Assembly (NCBI GenBank): GCA_958449275.1
Contig: CAUDHE010000058.1
Location: forward strand, 1-16,387
Length of the DNA stretch: 16,387 nt
DNA from: an uncultured Alistipes sp.
GTDB taxonomy: Bacteria; Bacteroidota; Bacteroidia; Bacteroidales; Rikenellaceae
Direction of reading: 5' to 3'
The position numbers and the translations under genes were made by a program. Shown piece by piece: positions 14,141 through 16,387 of the stretch (its first letter is position 1; each line of letters starts with the position of its first letter). The notes under the pieces were generated by a model that worked only from the letters and a program-made list of their open reading frames with translations, was not told where the DNA came from and ran no database searches.

Positions 14141-14566
14141 CTATTCCGCCGCCACCTCATCGGCAGCTCCCTCGTCGGGCAGCTTGAATTCGGTGAATCC
14201 CGCGCCGACGAGAATATTGAACCACGAAAGCGCCTTCTTTATGTCCGACACATGAACTCGGTCGCGATCGTAATCGGGCAATACCTCGGCGAAATAGGCT
14301 TTAAGTGTCTCGGGCGACTCCTTGTGCGATATCGCCTCCTTACCGCCCGTATGGGCATACATTGCGGTGAACACCTCGGCCAAAGCTACGTCGTCGCCTT
14401 CGGTAAACATCGAGATCTCCGACAACGCGCTTACGCGAGAAGTGGCCGATGCATTCATGCGCTTGCCGTCGCCGAGCGACTCCACTATGATGCCGTGCGT
14501 CGATTGCGCCACATACTTATACAGCCCGGGCATACCCGAAATGGCGAGAATATCCTTGAATTCCAT
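14141..14566 (-). CDS. DUF5606 family protein
   Basis: This 141-residue protein belongs to a small family found in Bacteroidetes and has no known function. The N-terminus shows the family pattern: FKDILAISGMPGLYKYVAQ, then GIIVESLGDGKRM, SRVSALSEISMFTE and GDDVALAEVF. The second half holds a helical segment, LKAYFAEVLPDYDRDRVHVS, and KKALSWFNIL, ending in an acidic tail. It has no signal peptide or membrane segment, so it is probably cytoplasmic. It lies 53 bp downstream of the mscS-type gene on the same strand. No TAnnTTTG box is seen in the gap, so the two are probably co-transcribed. Family assignment is confident; role is unknown. Confidence 0.88.
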   Translation of the reverse strand: MEFKDILAISGMPGLYKYVAQSTHGIIVESLGDGKRMNASATSRVSALSEISMFTEGDDVALAEVFTAMYAHTGGKEAISHKESPETLKAYFAEVLPDYDRDRVHVSDIKKALSWFNILVGAGFTEFKLPDEGAADEVAAE

Positions 14567-14619
14567 AATCCGATAAATGATTTTGAGTTAATATTTTCCG
14601 TTTATAAAGCGTTCTTCGT

Positions 14620-15552
14620 TCAGGCTCCGCGATCGATATGCACATCGAGTTGCGGGAAAGGAAAGTGCGCACCCGCCGCGGGCAGCTCCTTATAGAAGCA
14701 CTCCGTAATACTGTCCAGCACATCCCAGTAATCCTTGTTCAGCACCCACGCGCGCGCCTCGATCACCACGGCACTGTCGGCCATCGCATCTATGCGCACA
14801 TATACCGCAGGTTCCTTCAACACACGCTCCGACCGCATGATTATGGCGAGCATAGCCGCACGCACGGCATCGTAATCGTCGCCGTATGCGACCGATACTT
14901 TCCAACTGCAACGCCGCGTGACCGAAGTCGAATAGTTGTTGATTATCGACGTCGATATCATGTTGTTGGGAATATATATCGTCTGCTTGTCGGTGGTCTG
15001 CACCGTGGTGGTGAACAGACGTATGGCCGTCACCGTTCCCGACACGCCCTGCGACGATATGTAATCGCCTATGGAGTAGGGCCGCAGCACGAGTATCATC
15101 ACACCGCCCGCGAAATTCTGCAACGTACTGCTCAATGCCATGCCTATGGCCAGACCCGCCGAAGCCAGCACGGCGGCGAATATGGTGAGATTGACGCCGA
15201 GTACCGACACGATCGCCACTATGAGGATGATGTAACCGATCGTCCGCACCAAAGTCAAAAGAAACGTATGCAACGAAAGCTCCGTCCTGCGGCGTGTCAT
15301 GAGCGCGTCTATCATCTTCACCACGCGCTTCAGGAGCCAACGGCCCGCATAATATATCGCCAGGGCGATACATATCTTTATCCCCGTCCATATCAGCCAC
15401 GACACGATTTCCGACACGATGTCGTGAACGTCCAATGCGGCCAATCGCTTGACGGTCTCGGCGAATTTCTCTTTCTGAACGCTGTCGGGCACGATCAGGT
15501 TTTCCAATTTGTCGGTCCGCAAAAGCAGTCCGAATATGTTTCGCAATACCAT
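14620..15552 (-). CDS. Small-conductance mechanosensitive channel, MscS family
   Basis: This inner-membrane channel opens under membrane tension to release solutes during osmotic downshock. The 310-residue protein has three predicted membrane segments, at about 48-70, 97-118 and 122-156. The third is the pore helix, with the family pattern ASAGLAIGMALSSTLQNFAGG of small residues. It is followed by VLRPYSIGDYI, the usual start of the cytoplasmic beta domain. The rest forms the cytoplasmic vestibule, with QTIYIPNNMI and FPFPQLDVHI near the C-terminus, both typical of MscS. The N-terminal 45 residues are a charged extension. The start ATG at 15552 follows a promoter box at 15572-15579. It is divergent from a DUF5689 lipoprotein gene and probably co-transcribed with the DUF5606 gene. 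Confidence 0.94.
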   Translation of the reverse strand: MVLRNIFGLLLRTDKLENLIVPDSVQKEKFAETVKRLAALDVHDIVSEIVSWLIWTGIKICIALAIYYAGRWLLKRVVKMIDALMTRRRTELSLHTFLLTLVRTIGYIILIVAIVSVLGVNLTIFAAVLASAGLAIGMALSSTLQNFAGGVMILVLRPYSIGDYISSQGVSGTVTAIRLFTTTVQTTDKQTIYIPNNMISTSIINNYSTSVTRRCSWKVSVAYGDDYDAVRAAMLAIIMRSERVLKEPAVYVRIDAMADSAVVIEARAWVLNKDYWDVLDSITECFYKELPAAGAHFPFPQLDVHIDRGA

Positions 15553-15571
15553 ATTTCTGTTTATATTAATG

Positions 15572-15579
15572 CAAAATTA
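15572..15579 (-). promoter_or_regulatory. -7 promoter box for the mscS-type gene
   Basis: The minus strand reads TAATTTTG, matching TAnnTTTG, 19 nt before the ATG at 15552. The -33 position has no clear TTTG. It lies 22 bp from the divergent box at 15602-15609, so the two promoters overlap in their upstream regions. Confidence 0.6.
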
Positions 15580-15601
15580 ATCATTTTTCGCGTAAATACG
15601 C

Positions 15602-15609
15602 TATCTTTG
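15602..15609 (+). promoter_or_regulatory. -7 promoter box for the DUF5689 lipoprotein gene
   Basis: TATCTTTG matches TAnnTTTG and lies 28 nt before the ATG at 15638. No good -33 TTTG is seen. Confidence 0.6.
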
Positions 15610-15637
15610 TTAAAACGATCCTGCCGCATTCGGTCCC

Positions 15638-16387
15638 ATGTTTCGCACCCGTCTACATAACATGCTGCTGCAAGCGACGCTTTCAGCGTTCGCAATACTC
15701 TCGGGATGCAGAAGTTACGACTCACCGCCCGACGACGGCGCAACGCCGCAGGCACCCAACATATCCATAGCCGATCTGCATTCCGTTTGCGGTAAAGGTC
15801 CGCTGTATATCGGCGAACCTCTCGTTGCGGGCGGTTACGTCACGTCGAGCGACCGCGCGGCCAACTTCAATCGCACCTTCACCATCGAGGATACGACGGG
15901 CGGCATGGAGATAATGGCAGGCCTTTATGACTTGCACAACATCTACCCCGCAGGCTGCTACATAGTCGTACGACTCGAAGGCTGCACCGTAGCCGAGAGT
16001 CGCGGAGTGCTGCAAACGGGACTCGCCGCCGAGGAGTACGACAGCTACCCCACCACCTATTTCTCGTCCCGCGCGCTTCTCGACCGCCATGTGTTTCGTT
16101 ACGATATACGTCGCGAAGTGGCGCCTATGCCTCTATCCGCCTCCGAACTCGACATAAGTCTGTGCGGACGGCTCGTCACCGTCGGACCGCTGCGTTGCGT
16201 CACCGACAAGGAACATGCCGAGGGATGGAACGTGAACCGCGACGGCACATGGAGCGAATACAATTTTTTCGCCGACGAACGCGGCACGACCGTCGCGGTA
16301 TATACATCGACCTATGCCGACTACGCCAACAGCCGCATACCCGATCGACAGATAGCCCTGACGGGTATACTCCAATACGGCAAGGCC
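15638..16387 (+). CDS. DUF5689-type lipoprotein, 3' end missing
   Basis: The frame opens at the ATG at 15638 and runs without a stop to the right edge, giving 250 residues of an incomplete protein. A lipoprotein signal peptide ends in the lipobox LSGC, with Cys24 as the lipidated residue, so it should be anchored in an envelope membrane, possibly surface-exposed. The region after it (about 44-120) fits DUF5689: ISIADLHSVCG, then PLVAGGYVTSSDRAANFNRT and FTIEDTTGGMEIMAG. That pattern is common in Bacteroidetes surface lipoproteins and resembles an OB-like fold. A second region (WNVNRDGTWSEYNFFADERG, then IALTGILQY) looks like a further copy of the same kind of fold. Function unknown; larger members often carry additional C-terminal domains, which may lie beyond the edge. 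It is divergent from the mscS-type gene. Confidence 0.82.
   Translation, partial: MFRTRLHNMLLQATLSAFAILSGCRSYDSPPDDGATPQAPNISIADLHSVCGKGPLYIGEPLVAGGYVTSSDRAANFNRTFTIEDTTGGMEIMAGLYDLHNIYPAGCYIVVRLEGCTVAESRGVLQTGLAAEEYDSYPTTYFSSRALLDRHVFRYDIRREVAPMPLSASELDISLCGRLVTVGPLRCVTDKEHAEGWNVNRDGTWSEYNFFADERGTTVAVYTSTYADYANSRIPDRQIALTGILQYGKA

Overview
The window looks like a chromosomal segment of a Bacteroidales bacterium. The evidence is repeated Bacteroidetes-type promoter boxes (TAnnTTTG, sometimes with TTTG or TTG 20-22 nt upstream), families largely confined to the phylum (DUF5606, DUF5689, DUF1080 lipoproteins) and a GC-rich base composition with frequent ATA isoleucine codons. An Alistipes-like or related Rikenellaceae host is my best guess from composition and style. 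No marker gene here proves the genus.

Layout. (1) 1-1543, plus strand: the 3' part of a zinc/manganese ABC substrate-binding protein followed by its ATPase. (2) 1544-1731: an intergenic inverted-repeat element (copy A) and a shared terminator. (3) 1732-3709, minus strand: a small helical protein, a secreted OmpA-like protein and a DUF1080 lipoprotein. (4) 3826-9164, plus strand: a carbohydrate/protein degradation operon of a secreted tandem-GH43 enzyme, a secreted esterase and a secreted S9 (DPP IV-like) peptidase, ended by a perfect 18-bp terminator. (5) 9251-9319: copy B of the intergenic repeat. (6) dusB (minus) divergent from argS (plus), with 269 bp of structured DNA between them. A predicted secreted GH43 arabinanase-like gene follows argS after only 14 bp. 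(7) A GrpB-family gene, then a DUF5606 gene and an mscS-type channel gene on the minus strand. (8) A DUF5689 lipoprotein gene, divergent from mscS and cut by the right edge.

How the genes fit together. Three predicted secreted carbohydrate-active proteins (DUF1080, tandem GH43, arabinanase-like GH43) plus a CE1-like esterase suggest use of arabinose- or xylose-containing plant polysaccharides. There is no SusC/SusD pair, sensor or transporter in the window, so this is not a canonical polysaccharide utilisation locus as seen. The S9 peptidase would add periplasmic peptide trimming. The remaining genes are housekeeping (argS, dusB, mscS) or phylum-specific unknowns.

I found no phage, IS element, CRISPR array, tRNA or rRNA, and nothing that clearly forms a new defence or biosynthetic system. 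The least explained signals are the two-copy intergenic repeat, the structured DNA upstream of argS, and the pairing of argS with a GH43 gene.
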